Source: an uncultured Pelagibacteraceae bacterium (GTDB taxonomy: Bacteria; Pseudomonadota; Alphaproteobacteria; Pelagibacterales; Pelagibacteraceae). Taken from it: a stretch of DNA of 64,000 nt. This document shows positions 47,536 through 56,390 of the stretch, piece after piece. Both the position numbers and the translations under genes were made by a program. Each line of letters begins with the position of its first letter. Positions within the stretch are counted from its first letter, which is position 1. Under the pieces are notes generated by a model. That model did no database searches. It saw only the letters and a list, made by a program, of their open reading frames with translations, and was not told the origin of the DNA. The stretch covers positions 62,001 to 126,000 of the forward strand of contig CACHJZ010000002.1 of NCBI GenBank assembly GCA_902580275.1. The letters run 5' to 3'.

Positions 47536-48897
47536 ATGAAAAAAATATTCATAATTTTAACATTTTGCTTTTTAGCAATAAACAATCTATTTGCTGAGGA
47601 GTTTAAAATAAGAATTTTTAATGAGTGGCTTTTTAAAAATGGATATCATCAATATTTAAACTTAGAACAAAACCAATTATGCAAGGACGAACCAAAATTT
47701 AGTAATAATTGGTATTATAATAATTGTGATAAATTTCAAGGAACTAACAATCTTAATATCAAAACAAAAAATAAAAAATTATCAGGTACCAATATTGCAT
47801 ATCATTCAAACCCAAACAGGGACTCGCTGATTTATTATTTATGGAAATACTCGTATAGAGATAGAAGTTCACATTTAAAAGAGTTTAAATCTACAAATAA
47901 TTCATACGATTTTAAATTTAATTTAATTGAAGATAAATTTGTAAAGAAGCAATTGAAAACAAAAGGAATCTTGAGTTATTTATATTATCAAGATGGCGAA
48001 GTATTGATTGATGAATTTTCTCCTAAAGAAAGATTGGGGGAGTTTTTAAATAATGAGACAAAATTCTATTCAATGTCGATGGGCAAGTCAGTAACATCTT
48101 ATATATTAGGTCACGCGATATGCGATGGCTATATTGATGGTGTTGATGCAACAATGAATGATTGGCCTCAATTACAAAATTCGATTTACTATAATCAAAA
48201 ATTAATTAATTTTTTGAACATGAATACTGGTGATCAAAAATATATTAATGAATTTGAAGATGGTACCAGTAAATTAGGGGCATATGAAGATAGAGACATT
48301 CAAACAACTATGCTCATATACTTTAGAAATAAAGATACAAAAAAATCTGCTGAAACATATAATTATAATGGATTTGTTTCTCAGTTAATTTTGAATTATG
48401 TAAAATTTAAAACAGGTGAAAATTATGAAAAACTTTATAGTAAAATTTTCAATGATAAAATAAAAATCAAACATAGCATTCTTTATGGTTTTACTGGTCA
48501 ACGAGAAGAAAATGGAAATGGACATCCAAATATAAGCGCGACAAGATTTGATTATCTAAGAATAGCAAAAGCTATGATGGATGATTATCAAAATGACACT
48601 TGTGTTGGTAAATATTTAAAAGAAATTCACAAAAGAAGAATTCCAAAAAATTATAATAATAATAAAAATGAACCAGAATATAATCGTACAAAATCATATG
48701 GAGGACAATTCCATATGGATTATCCAGGGTTAAAAGATAAAGTTATATTTGGCATGGGTGGTTATGGTGGTCAAGCTATCCTAATAGATATGGAAAACTC
48801 AAGAATTGTTGTTCTAAATTCGCTTCATTATAATAATGGGGCATATAAATATAATGTTAAAAAACTTTTAATTGATCCAATAAAAAAAGGTAAATAA
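47536..48897 (+). CDS. Secreted serine hydrolase, beta-lactamase class C-like
   Basis: A 453-residue protein with a signal peptide (about 1-20, ending LFAEE). The beta-lactamase/transpeptidase-like fold shows the SxxK nucleophile motif at 181-184 (SMGK), a YxN-type motif in TYNYNGFV, and a late GMGGYGGQ that stands where KTG/HxG normally lies. Members are peptidases, esterases or cell-wall enzymes in the periplasm; the substrate cannot be named. It faces the membrane-protein gene at 48911 with 13 bp between the convergent stops. Confidence 0.8.
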   Translation: MKKIFIILTFCFLAINNLFAEEFKIRIFNEWLFKNGYHQYLNLEQNQLCKDEPKFSNNWYYNNCDKFQGTNNLNIKTKNKKLSGTNIAYHSNPNRDSLIYYLWKYSYRDRSSHLKEFKSTNNSYDFKFNLIEDKFVKKQLKTKGILSYLYYQDGEVLIDEFSPKERLGEFLNNETKFYSMSMGKSVTSYILGHAICDGYIDGVDATMNDWPQLQNSIYYNQKLINFLNMNTGDQKYINEFEDGTSKLGAYEDRDIQTTMLIYFRNKDTKKSAETYNYNGFVSQLILNYVKFKTGENYEKLYSKIFNDKIKIKHSILYGFTGQREENGNGHPNISATRFDYLRIAKAMMDDYQNDTCVGKYLKEIHKRRIPKNYNNNKNEPEYNRTKSYGGQFHMDYPGLKDKVIFGMGGYGGQAILIDMENSRIVVLNSLHYNNGAYKYNVKKLLIDPIKKGK

Positions 48898-48910
48898 AAG
48901 ATTTTTTAAA

Positions 48911-50200
48911 TTACTTAAGAAAATTTAATATCAAGAATATTAAGTAGAATAAATTTAATACAGCAATATTATTAATATTAAAGTATTTTTTGCTGAATTT
49001 AAGATCAAAAATTGTAAAGATCAAAAAAATTAACAAAGGGTCATAATATTTATGATAGATCGTTAGCTGAGGATTTGTTAAAATAATAATAAGTAATACT
49101 AAAATATTATCAATATTTTTCCTTTTTATTAATAATACATATATAAAAAACATTGAGTAAGTCGATATTACAAAAAAAAGTAAATTATTATTAAATACAA
49201 GATTTGAAATTTTAAAAAATATTCCTCCACCAGTAAAAAATAAATCGTAATTAAATAGATGAATATTTATTGCTGAAAAAATTAATAAAAAAGTTATTTC
49301 TTTAAAATTGATATGTTTTAATAAAAAATAGTCTTTAAAATAATTAAAAAATGGGATCAAATAAAAAAAAACTATTGAACTTAATATTAATATTTTGTTT
49401 GCATAATTAAAGTTATTCTTAATTCCCAAAGAGTTTATTTCATTTCCAGGTGTGAGACCAGGATCAATAAAAAAAACATCAAGAATAAATAAATAATAGT
49501 AAGCCGGAAAAGCTAAAACGAAATTTAAGATTAAATATATTATTAACTTTTTATTTTTTATTAAATCTTTATAAAATTTATAAAAAAAGAAAATTCCAAA
49601 TAAACAAAAATTTACACTGAAATAAGAAGCAATTGCTAAAAAAATAACATTCAAATAACAATTAATTACTTTTTTTTGACTATGAAAATATTTGAGATAG
49701 TAGAAAACACTAATAGTAAAAAAATGAAAACCTATAATTCTACTATCAGGCCATACACTTAGAGATCTAAAAACTGGTGATAAAAAAAATATTAAAGACA
49801 GAAGAAACAAATAATTACTTGGAACAGTCTTAAATTTTATCTTCAAACATTTATAAAAAAAAATAATAGAGATAATAGAAAAGTTAAAGAATATAAATCT
49901 AATTAATGTATCGCTTAGTTCTATTTTATATAAATAAGATAACAAAATAATTATTATAGGAGAGTGTCTTTCTCCCAGTTGGTCAAATGACAGCAATGTT
50001 CCACTAAAATCATGGATGAATAAATCCATAATACCTTTGTAAGCAGTATAATCCTGATAAGCTCCACCTGTAGAATTTTCATCTATTAGAAAAGCTACTA
50101 AGAAAGCAATATAGAAAATAGGAAATATGATTAATTTATAATTATTATTTTGTTTTTTCAAAAAAGAAATTGTCATAATAAGTTTTATTTTATAATACAA
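48911..50200 (-). CDS. Multi-pass membrane protein of unknown function
   Basis: A 429-residue protein made almost entirely of hydrophobic segments (about ten to eleven), rich in Ile, Leu, Phe and Asn codons made of A/T. It resembles polymerase- or GT-C-like proteins of polysaccharide clusters in overall shape, but I see no decisive motif. The start may be eight codons further in (MTISFLKK). It is divergent from the GT2-gmd polysaccharide operon, 35 bp away, which suggests a surface-glycan role. Confidence 0.6.
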   Translation of the reverse strand: MYYKIKLIMTISFLKKQNNNYKLIIFPIFYIAFLVAFLIDENSTGGAYQDYTAYKGIMDLFIHDFSGTLLSFDQLGERHSPIIIILLSYLYKIELSDTLIRFIFFNFSIISIIFFYKCLKIKFKTVPSNYLFLLSLIFFLSPVFRSLSVWPDSRIIGFHFFTISVFYYLKYFHSQKKVINCYLNVIFLAIASYFSVNFCLFGIFFFYKFYKDLIKNKKLIIYLILNFVLAFPAYYYLFILDVFFIDPGLTPGNEINSLGIKNNFNYANKILILSSIVFFYLIPFFNYFKDYFLLKHINFKEITFLLIFSAINIHLFNYDLFFTGGGIFFKISNLVFNNNLLFFVISTYSMFFIYVLLIKRKNIDNILVLLIIILTNPQLTIYHKYYDPLLIFLIFTIFDLKFSKKYFNINNIAVLNLFYLIFLILNFLK

Positions 50201-50235
50201 TTTATATACAGGTTTATTTAGTTTTAATAAATAAA

Positions 50236-50940
50236 ATGATAGAAAAAGAAAATATTGAAATTTTGATACCGACTTTAAACGAAGAGGGTAACATTGCAGA
50301 AACTATCAAAAATCTAAAGTTGCAAGGTTTTAATAATTTAACAATTATCGACGATAACTCACAAGACAAAACTGTAAAAATATGTAGAGAGCTTGGATGT
50401 AATGTGCTTGAAAATATAAATTTATCTAGGCTGGGATTTGGAAAGTCAGTAATAAAAGCTTTAAAAAATTCCAACTCAAAATATTGTTGTATATTTGATG
50501 GTGATAACTCTTTTGACCCTAGCTCTTTAGAACTAATGGTAGACAAAATAGAGAACAAATTTGATTTTGTTTTTTGTTCTAGATATAAGGATAATAATGT
50601 TAGCGAAGACGATACAATAATTAGAAAATTTGGAAATTTTTTCTTTACAAAATTAGTAAATATACTTTTTAGAATTAATACAACTGACGTACTCTTTCTA
50701 TATGTAATGGGCAAAAGAGAAGACTTTCTCTCACTAAATTTAAACTCTGCTGACTATAGAATTTGCACTGAAATTCTTTTAAAATGTTATATTAACTTTA
50801 ACTGCGCTGAAATTTTATCGATTGAAAGAAAAAGAAAATTTGGAAAAAGCAAGGTAAATGCAGCATTAGATGGATTTAAAATTTTGATGAATATTTTTTA
50901 TTATTATATTAAGAGTTTTTCGAATAAAAAATTAATTTAA
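50236..50940 (+). CDS. Family 2 glycosyltransferase, polyprenol-phosphate sugar type
   Basis: A 234-residue GT-A enzyme resembling dolichol-phosphate mannose synthases. It begins ILIPTLNEEGNIAETI, with IIDDNSQDKT and the metal-binding FDGDNSFDP. A late arginine/lysine-rich ERKRKFGKSKVN matches the usual R/K-S block. It would load a sugar onto a lipid carrier for surface polysaccharide assembly. It is the first gene of a seven-gene plus-strand operon running to 56114. Confidence 0.85.
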   Translation: MIEKENIEILIPTLNEEGNIAETIKNLKLQGFNNLTIIDDNSQDKTVKICRELGCNVLENINLSRLGFGKSVIKALKNSNSKYCCIFDGDNSFDPSSLELMVDKIENKFDFVFCSRYKDNNVSEDDTIIRKFGNFFFTKLVNILFRINTTDVLFLYVMGKREDFLSLNLNSADYRICTEILLKCYINFNCAEILSIERKRKFGKSKVNAALDGFKILMNIFYYYIKSFSNKKLI

Positions 50941-51963
50941 ATGAAAAAAGTAGCATTTATAACAGGAGTTACTGGTCAAGACGGATCTTATTTAGCTGAA
51001 TTACTTATAAGCAAAAATTATATAGTCCATGGTTTATTAAGAAGAACAAGTTTTTTAAATCTGGATAGAATTCAAGACATCATTGATAAATATGAGAGTA
51101 AGGGTATTTTGAATCTTCACTATATTGATTTAACAGATACCTCTAGTATTACGAATTTAATTATAAAATATAAACCGCACGAATTTTATAATTTGGCATC
51201 TATGAGTCATGTAGGAATTAGTTATTTTACAGGTGAGGCAACTTTAAATATAAACGCTATAGCAACTTATAGAATACTAGAGTCAATTTTAAAAAATCAC
51301 AAAAAATGTAAATTTTACCAGGCATCCTCAAGTGAAATGTTTGGTTCAACACCTCCACCACAAAATGAAAAAACTCCTTTTAATCCCCAAAGTCCTTATG
51401 GAATATCAAAAGTTTCTGCTTATTACACAACTAGATATTTTAGACAAGCACATGGCTTGTTTGCTGCTAATGGAATCTTATTTAATCATGAGTCCCCTAG
51501 ACGTGGATTAAATTTTGTAACAAGAAAAATTACTCATTCGTTAGCAAGAATTTTATCTGGTTATGAGAAGAAAATTTATTTAGGAGATATTTCAACAAAG
51601 AGAGATTGGGGACATTCAAAGGATTATGTAAGAGGAATATGGATGATCCTACAGTACAAAAACCCCGAGGACTTTGTTTTGTCAACTGGAAAAAATTATT
51701 CTATTGAAGATTTTGTTAAAAAGGTATTTAAAATTTTAGGTCTAAATTGGAAAAAATTTGTGTCAACAAATAATAAAAATTTTCTTAGACCATCAGAGGT
51801 AAGAAGCCTTCAAGGTGATAGCAGGAAAGCTAGAAAATTATTGAAGTGGAAACCACAATATAATTTAGATACATTGTGTTTAGATATGTTAAAAAGTGAC
51901 TTAAAATTATATGGAATGACACTAGATCAAGCAAAACAGATAGCTAAAAAATTATCAAAGTAA
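50941..51963 (+). CDS. gmd: GDP-mannose 4,6-dehydratase
   Basis: A 340-residue short-chain dehydrogenase of the extended family. The Rossmann motif is TGVTGQDGSYLAE, substrate blocks are LLRRTSFLN and SSSEMFGSTPPPQ, and the catalytic tyrosine-lysine is in SPYGISKV. NFVTRKITH and KRDWGHSKDYV are GMD-specific. It makes GDP-4-keto-6-deoxymannose, the precursor of fucose, perosamine, colitose and others. It starts directly after the GT2 stop. Confidence 0.92.
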   Translation: MKKVAFITGVTGQDGSYLAELLISKNYIVHGLLRRTSFLNLDRIQDIIDKYESKGILNLHYIDLTDTSSITNLIIKYKPHEFYNLASMSHVGISYFTGEATLNINAIATYRILESILKNHKKCKFYQASSSEMFGSTPPPQNEKTPFNPQSPYGISKVSAYYTTRYFRQAHGLFAANGILFNHESPRRGLNFVTRKITHSLARILSGYEKKIYLGDISTKRDWGHSKDYVRGIWMILQYKNPEDFVLSTGKNYSIEDFVKKVFKILGLNWKKFVSTNNKNFLRPSEVRSLQGDSRKARKLLKWKPQYNLDTLCLDMLKSDLKLYGMTLDQAKQIAKKLSK

Positions 51964-51969
51964 TATCCA

Positions 51970-53040
51970 GTGATTTATCAAATTAAACCAGTAATTGGAA
52001 AAAATGCAAAAAAAAATTTAATAAATTATATTAATAAAGATAACTGGTTAACCGAGTACAAAAATACACGTGATTTTGAAAAAAAATTCGCAAAATTTAC
52101 TACTTCAAAAAACTGTATCACTTTTCCAAATGGAACTCTCACAATGTACGCTATTTTAAGTTGCTTAAACTTAAAAAAATCATCAGAAGTTTTAGTCTCA
52201 AATTATACTATGGTTGCCACAGCTAATGTTGTCAAAATGGCTGGTTTGAAGCTGAAATTAGTTGATATAACTGATGAAGATTTTTGTATGTGTCCTAAGG
52301 ATTTATTGAAAAAAATTACAAAAAGAACAAAAGCCGTCATTTATACTCAGATGAATGGAAGAAATGGTAAAATAGATGAAATATCAAAAATATGTAAAAA
52401 AAAGAATATATTTTTAATAGAGGATGCCGCTCATGCTATTGGTAGTTATATAAAAAACAAACATGCAGGGAACCATGGTATAGCATCTTCTTTTTCATTT
52501 AGTATGCCAAAATTAATAACAATGGGTCAAGGTGGCTCTGTAATTACCAATAATTCAAAGCTTGCAAAAAAACTTAGATTATTCAAAAACTTTGGAAGAA
52601 AAATAGATGGCTTAGATATTCATAATTATCTTGGATATAATTTTAAAATTACGGATTTACAATCTATTTTAGCTACCTCTCAACTACAGGATATAAAAAA
52701 AAGAATAAATTTAAAAAAAAAAATTTTTCTTAGATATTTTAACAAATTAAAAAATAATAAAAAAATTAAAATATTAAAAATGAAACCAAAAGAAACCCCT
52801 TGGTCTGTAGATATATATGCTAAAAATATCAATAAACTTAAACAAAAACTCAAAAGTCAAAATATTTTGACAAGGAATGTTTATCCTCCATTGAACAGTC
52901 AAAAAATATATAAGAAATATAAAGGACTTCCTGTATCAAATAATTATTGTAAAAATGGACTTTGGCTACCATCAAGCTTAGACATTAAAATGTCTCAAAT
53001 TGATAAGATATCTAGTATAATAAATAAATTTTATAGATAG
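51970..53040 (+). CDS. DegT/DnrJ/EryC1/StrS-type sugar aminotransferase
   Basis: A 356-residue PLP-dependent sugar aminotransferase-fold protein. The pyridoxal site reads FSFSMPKLITMGQGGSV with the Schiff-base lysine, LIEDAAHAIGS precedes it, and NYLGYNFKITDLQS follows. Together with gmd this suggests a 4-amino-4,6-dideoxy (perosamine-type) or similar sugar. Deoxygenating relatives (ColD-like) have His in place of the PLP-binding Lys, and that is not seen here. The start is GTG at 51970, 6 bp after gmd. Confidence 0.83.
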   Translation: MIYQIKPVIGKNAKKNLINYINKDNWLTEYKNTRDFEKKFAKFTTSKNCITFPNGTLTMYAILSCLNLKKSSEVLVSNYTMVATANVVKMAGLKLKLVDITDEDFCMCPKDLLKKITKRTKAVIYTQMNGRNGKIDEISKICKKKNIFLIEDAAHAIGSYIKNKHAGNHGIASSFSFSMPKLITMGQGGSVITNNSKLAKKLRLFKNFGRKIDGLDIHNYLGYNFKITDLQSILATSQLQDIKKRINLKKKIFLRYFNKLKNNKKIKILKMKPKETPWSVDIYAKNINKLKQKLKSQNILTRNVYPPLNSQKIYKKYKGLPVSNNYCKNGLWLPSSLDIKMSQIDKISSIINKFYR

Positions 53041-53047
53041 ATCCAAA

Positions 53048-54253
53048 ATGCAATTTCGTAAGAGATGTTTATCTTGTAATAAAAAAAATTTAAAAGAAAT
53101 AATTAATCTTGGTTCCCATTCATTTGCAGACAGATTTATTGAAAAAAAAAATTTAAAAAAAAAAGATCCTTTGTATCCATTGATTCTGGATTTTTGTCCT
53201 AACTGTTTATTTATTCAGTCAAGAGTGATAACAAATCCTAAGCAAAGATATTCTGCAGTAGATTATTCCTATACGTCATCTAACTCTAATTATGCAAAAA
53301 ACCACTGGATTGAATTTGCTAAAAGTCTGAATAAAAAATTTTCATTAAGAGGTAAAAAAATATTAGAAATTGGTTCTAACGATGGTTTTTTATGTAATGA
53401 ATTAAAAAAAAAAGGATCAAGATGTGTTGGGGTTGATGCTTCAAAATTTATGACCAAGCTTTCATCCAAAAAAAAAATTAATTCAATTACCTCGATATTT
53501 AATTATAACGAGAGCAAAAAAATAAAAAAAAAATTTGGGCAGTTTGATTTTATAATTGCCAATAATGTTTTTAATCATTCTAATACTCCATCAAATTTTT
53601 TAAAAGGTGTATTCAATCTGCTAAATAATGACGGTATTTTTATATTTGAGCAACCAGATTTTGCTATTGGTGCAATTTCATTAAAATTTGATCAAATATA
53701 TCATGAACATGTATCTTATCTTACAACTAAAAATATAAAATCTATTCTAAATTATAATAATTTTAAATTAACATATATAGATAGAAATGAATATCATGGA
53801 GGAAGTTTAAGATCATTTGCACAAAAAAAAAATTCAAAAATACTTAATAGCATTATTGAACCAAAAAAAATTCAAAATTATGACCAAATATATAATTTAA
53901 GGTTTTATCAAAATATGATGAAAAAAATTAAAAAGAAAAAAAATATTCTTTTGAAAAAAATTTCAAATCTCAGAAATGCTGGTTATGTAATTTGTGGTAT
54001 TGGCGCAGGTGCAAAAGCAAATACATTTTTAACTTATTATGGTTTAGATTATAAAATTGTAGATTTCATAACAGATGCTTCAAAATTTAAAAAAAATAAA
54101 TTTACCCCTTTTACAAAAATACCGATTAAAGATGATTTACAACTTAAAAAATTTAAAAAAATTGCTTGTATAATTTTAACATGGAATATAAGTAGCTTAG
54201 TTATTAAAAAAATCAAAAAATTAAATAAAAAAATTATAATTTTATATAATTAA
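53048..54253 (+). CDS. NDP-sugar C-methyltransferase-like, class I SAM methyltransferase
   Basis: A 401-residue three-part protein typical of sugar C-methyltransferases. It has an N-terminal zinc-binding region (CLSCNKK and CPNC), a SAM-binding domain with LEIGSNDGFLCNEL, and a C-terminal Rossmann-like part with GIGAGAKANTFLTYYG. The active-site region DQIYHEHVSYLT is conserved in TylC3/CloU-like enzymes. It would add a methyl branch to a keto-sugar nucleotide. The C-terminal region is lysine-rich and coded by long A runs. Confidence 0.83.
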   Translation: MQFRKRCLSCNKKNLKEIINLGSHSFADRFIEKKNLKKKDPLYPLILDFCPNCLFIQSRVITNPKQRYSAVDYSYTSSNSNYAKNHWIEFAKSLNKKFSLRGKKILEIGSNDGFLCNELKKKGSRCVGVDASKFMTKLSSKKKINSITSIFNYNESKKIKKKFGQFDFIIANNVFNHSNTPSNFLKGVFNLLNNDGIFIFEQPDFAIGAISLKFDQIYHEHVSYLTTKNIKSILNYNNFKLTYIDRNEYHGGSLRSFAQKKNSKILNSIIEPKKIQNYDQIYNLRFYQNMMKKIKKKKNILLKKISNLRNAGYVICGIGAGAKANTFLTYYGLDYKIVDFITDASKFKKNKFTPFTKIPIKDDLQLKKFKKIACIILTWNISSLVIKKIKKLNKKIIILYN

Positions 54254-54255
54254 AT

Positions 54256-54642
54256 ATGAAGTACAAAAAATTAAAAACTAATTTCAAAGATAAAAGAGGT
54301 TCAATCACTGACATTTTTTATAAAAAAAATATACAACATGTTGCGATTATTAAATCTAAACCAAACGTAAGAAGAGGTGATCATTATCATAAAAAAACAA
54401 CACAATGGATGTATATAACCCAAGGCTCTTTAGAATATTGGTATAAACCTGTAAATTCAAAAAAAAAACCAAAAATGAAATTATTAAAAGTTGGGGATCT
54501 GGTTGAAACACCTCCTTATGAAATGCATGCCTTAAAGATTGGCAAGAAAGGGAATGAATTTGTAGTTTTTACCATTGGTAAAAGAGGCGGAAAAGATTAT
54601 GAAGGTGATACCTTTAGATTTAAACCAACATTAATTAAATAA
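54256..54642 (+). CDS. Cupin-domain sugar isomerase/epimerase-like (WxcM/FdtA type)
   Basis: A 128-residue single-domain cupin. RRGDHYHKKTTQWMYITQGS carries the metal-type histidines HYH, and VETPPYEMHAL provides a late histidine. It resembles FdtA/WxcM C-terminal 3,4-ketoisomerases of deoxy-sugar pathways. In this operon it could isomerise the 4-keto sugar made by Gmd before amination. Activity and position specificity are inference. Confidence 0.72.
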   Translation: MKYKKLKTNFKDKRGSITDIFYKKNIQHVAIIKSKPNVRRGDHYHKKTTQWMYITQGSLEYWYKPVNSKKKPKMKLLKVGDLVETPPYEMHALKIGKKGNEFVVFTIGKRGGKDYEGDTFRFKPTLIK

Positions 54643-54645
54643 TTA

Positions 54646-55071
54646 ATGTTTAAAATATATTCTAAAATAAAAAAAAAAAAACTTTTACATATTTTTTTTA
54701 AATCAAAAAATTTTAAAGGTAGACAAAATCTTTCACCTAATAATGAATTTCTACAAGCTTCAGTAATTAACTTTACATCGAAGAAAGTAATTAATTCTCA
54801 TCATCATCTAAAACACGAAATATCTAATAAAAAAAGACCAATTCAGGAGTCGTGGATATTAATTAAGGGAGAAGCTAAAATTACATACTTTGATGTTAAC
54901 AAAAAAAAAATAAAATCCTTTACGATGAGACCAGGTGATATTTCAATAACTTATTACGGAGGACATGAATTGAAAATTATAAAAAAAAATAGTTTGCTTT
55001 ATGAGTACAAAACTGGACCATACAAAGGTAGTGAAAAAGATCTAAAATATTTTAAAAAAACAAAAAAATGA
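54646..55071 (+). CDS. Second cupin-like protein of the polysaccharide operon
   Basis: A 141-residue protein with a cupin-type core: NSHHHLKHEI, ESWILIKGEAKITYFD and RPGDISITYYGGHE. The N-terminus is short and highly basic. It differs clearly from the preceding cupin, so it is not a recent duplicate. Its function is unknown; sugar isomerase or binding protein is plausible from the neighbours. It overlaps the acyltransferase by 4 bases. Confidence 0.65.
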   Translation: MFKIYSKIKKKKLLHIFFKSKNFKGRQNLSPNNEFLQASVINFTSKKVINSHHHLKHEISNKKRPIQESWILIKGEAKITYFDVNKKKIKSFTMRPGDISITYYGGHELKIIKKNSLLYEYKTGPYKGSEKDLKYFKKTKK

Positions 55072-56114
55072 TTTTACCTTTAGAAACATTTAGAGGTATT
55101 TTTGCACTAGTAATTGTATTACATCATCTTAAAATAGACACTTTTATTCAAAAATCTAATTTTATAATTAATGGTGGTTTAGTTGTAGATTTTTTTTTTG
55201 TATTAAGTGGTTTTGTAATAAGCCTAAATTATCTTGATAAAATAAAATCAAAAAATGATTTAATTATTTTTCAAAAAAAAAGGTTTTTAAGGTTGTACCC
55301 CTTACATTTATTAACACTACTGATGTTTATAATCATAGAGGTAATTAAATTGATGGTAAACACTTACACCAGTTTACAATCTACATATGTTCCATTCTCA
55401 GGCTTGAATAATATATACTCCTTGGTAGCAAATTTTTTTTTAATTCATGGTTGGTACGGCTGGTCTTTTAATTTACCGAGCTGGTCAATCTCTACAGAAT
55501 TTTATACTTATTTTATTTTTGCCCTAATTATTCTAAATTTTAGATACAGATTATTTTTTTTTGTTACTTTAGTTTTATTTTCATTAATACTTTTTTATTT
55601 AAATAACACTGGAGTAAATACACTTAATAATTTTATTTATCCAATAAGATGTATTTATAGCTTTTTTCTTGGCTCATTAACTTTTATTATCTTCAAAAAA
55701 TTAAATAAAAATTTTTCTGATTTTTTTTCGTATTTACTAATTTTTTTTAGTTTATTAATCATAAATTTTAGTGACCAACTATTTATGAATAACAAATATA
55801 TTATTGCATCATTTATATTTAGTTTAACAATATTATTTGTTTCAAGTTTGCATAAATCTTCATCTTTAAAAAAAATACTATCTAACAAATATACTGTTTT
55901 TTTAGGTAGTATAAGCTATGGCATATATATGATACATTTTGGTGTTGTTTGGTTTTTTAGACAATTTAGTAAATATATCTTGGATATAAAAGAAGAAGCA
56001 AATTACTTAGTATTTAATTATTATTTAGGTGAATTATTCACAATCCTTTTTGTATTGTTTATTATATTTTTATCTTATTTATCCTTAAAATATTTTGAAA
56101 ATAGATTTAGATAA
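55068..56114 (+). CDS. Acyltransferase 3 family membrane protein
   Basis: A 348-residue integral membrane acyltransferase with about ten segments. The N-terminal signature LETFRGIFALVIVLHHL holds the conserved Arg and His, and FFFVLSGFVIS and RFLRLYPLHLL are also typical. Such enzymes (OafA type) acetylate or succinylate O-antigen and other glycans. It is the last gene of the operon. The tRNA-Leu fragment that marks the mobile element starts 72 bp downstream. Confidence 0.88.
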   Translation: MILPLETFRGIFALVIVLHHLKIDTFIQKSNFIINGGLVVDFFFVLSGFVISLNYLDKIKSKNDLIIFQKKRFLRLYPLHLLTLLMFIIIEVIKLMVNTYTSLQSTYVPFSGLNNIYSLVANFFLIHGWYGWSFNLPSWSISTEFYTYFIFALIILNFRYRLFFFVTLVLFSLILFYLNNTGVNTLNNFIYPIRCIYSFFLGSLTFIIFKKLNKNFSDFFSYLLIFFSLLIINFSDQLFMNNKYIIASFIFSLTILFVSSLHKSSSLKKILSNKYTVFLGSISYGIYMIHFGVVWFFRQFSKYILDIKEEANYLVFNYYLGELFTILFVLFIIFLSYLSLKYFENRFR

Positions 56115-56125
56115 TATTAAATAAT

Positions 56126-56226
56126 TTTACTTATTAGACTTGTTCAATTATAAATATTAGCATAAACACTCATGAAAATAACTCATGCCCTCGTGGTGAA
56201 ATTGGTAGACACAAAGGACTTAAAAT
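56126..56226 (+). repeat. Left copy of 101-bp direct repeat: tRNA-Leu upstream region plus 5' half (att-left)
   Basis: This segment matches 58697-58797 without gaps and with only five mismatches, all in its first 35 bases; the last 67 bp are identical. It spans about 60 bp upstream of tRNA-Leu and the tRNA sequence up to the anticodon loop, where identity ends abruptly at TTAAAAT. It marks the left end of the inserted element. Confidence 0.9.
56187..56226 (+). pseudogene. Truncated tRNA-Leu(UAA), 5' half only
   Basis: The 40 bases from GCCCTCG to TTAAAAT equal positions 1-40 of the intact tRNA-Leu at 58758. The sequence then switches to unrelated DNA, so no anticodon 3' stem, variable arm, T arm or acceptor 3' strand follows. 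It cannot give a tRNA. Its upstream region is also duplicated, so a short non-functional transcript could still be made. Confidence 0.9.
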
Positions 56227-56250
56227 AGTTTGAATTGAGGAATTTAAAAG

Positions 56251-56280
56251 TCCCTAATAGTCTCTAATAGTCTTAATCCC
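56251..56280 (+). repeat. 10-bp-phased short repeats next to the left attachment core
   Basis: Bases 56251-56280 read as TCCCTAATAG, TCTCTAATAG and TCTTAATCCC: two near-identical 10-mers and a decayed third, one per helical turn. They lie 25 bp inside the left att repeat, where recombinase or bending-protein sites are expected. Similar short AATCCTAT-type sequence occurs downstream at 56284 and, inverted, near 58646. Confidence 0.5.
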
Positions 56281-56351
56281 TTATAATCCTATATATTTTA
56301 AAACCATCGAATTATTTTTATTGGAAAATCTTACTTATTAATTTTAAGATT

Positions 56352-56380
56352 CTCGGACCATTCTCGGACATAGTGAGATA
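56352..56380 (+). repeat. 29-bp direct repeat, left copy, two CTCGGAC units
   Basis: CTCGGAC occurs twice, 11 bp apart, within a 29-bp sequence that matches 58656-58684 with one mismatch (T56374 against G58678). It stops 10 bp before the ATG of the first element gene. In the circular form it would lie about 125 bp from the core on one side, fitting an integrase arm site. Confidence 0.85.
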
Positions 56381-56390
56381 TATTATTATT

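Noticed and set aside
54650-55070. Second cupin considered as a tandem duplicate of the first
   Set aside because: Motif spacing and flanking sequence differ strongly; there is no detectable nucleotide similarity beyond A-rich composition.
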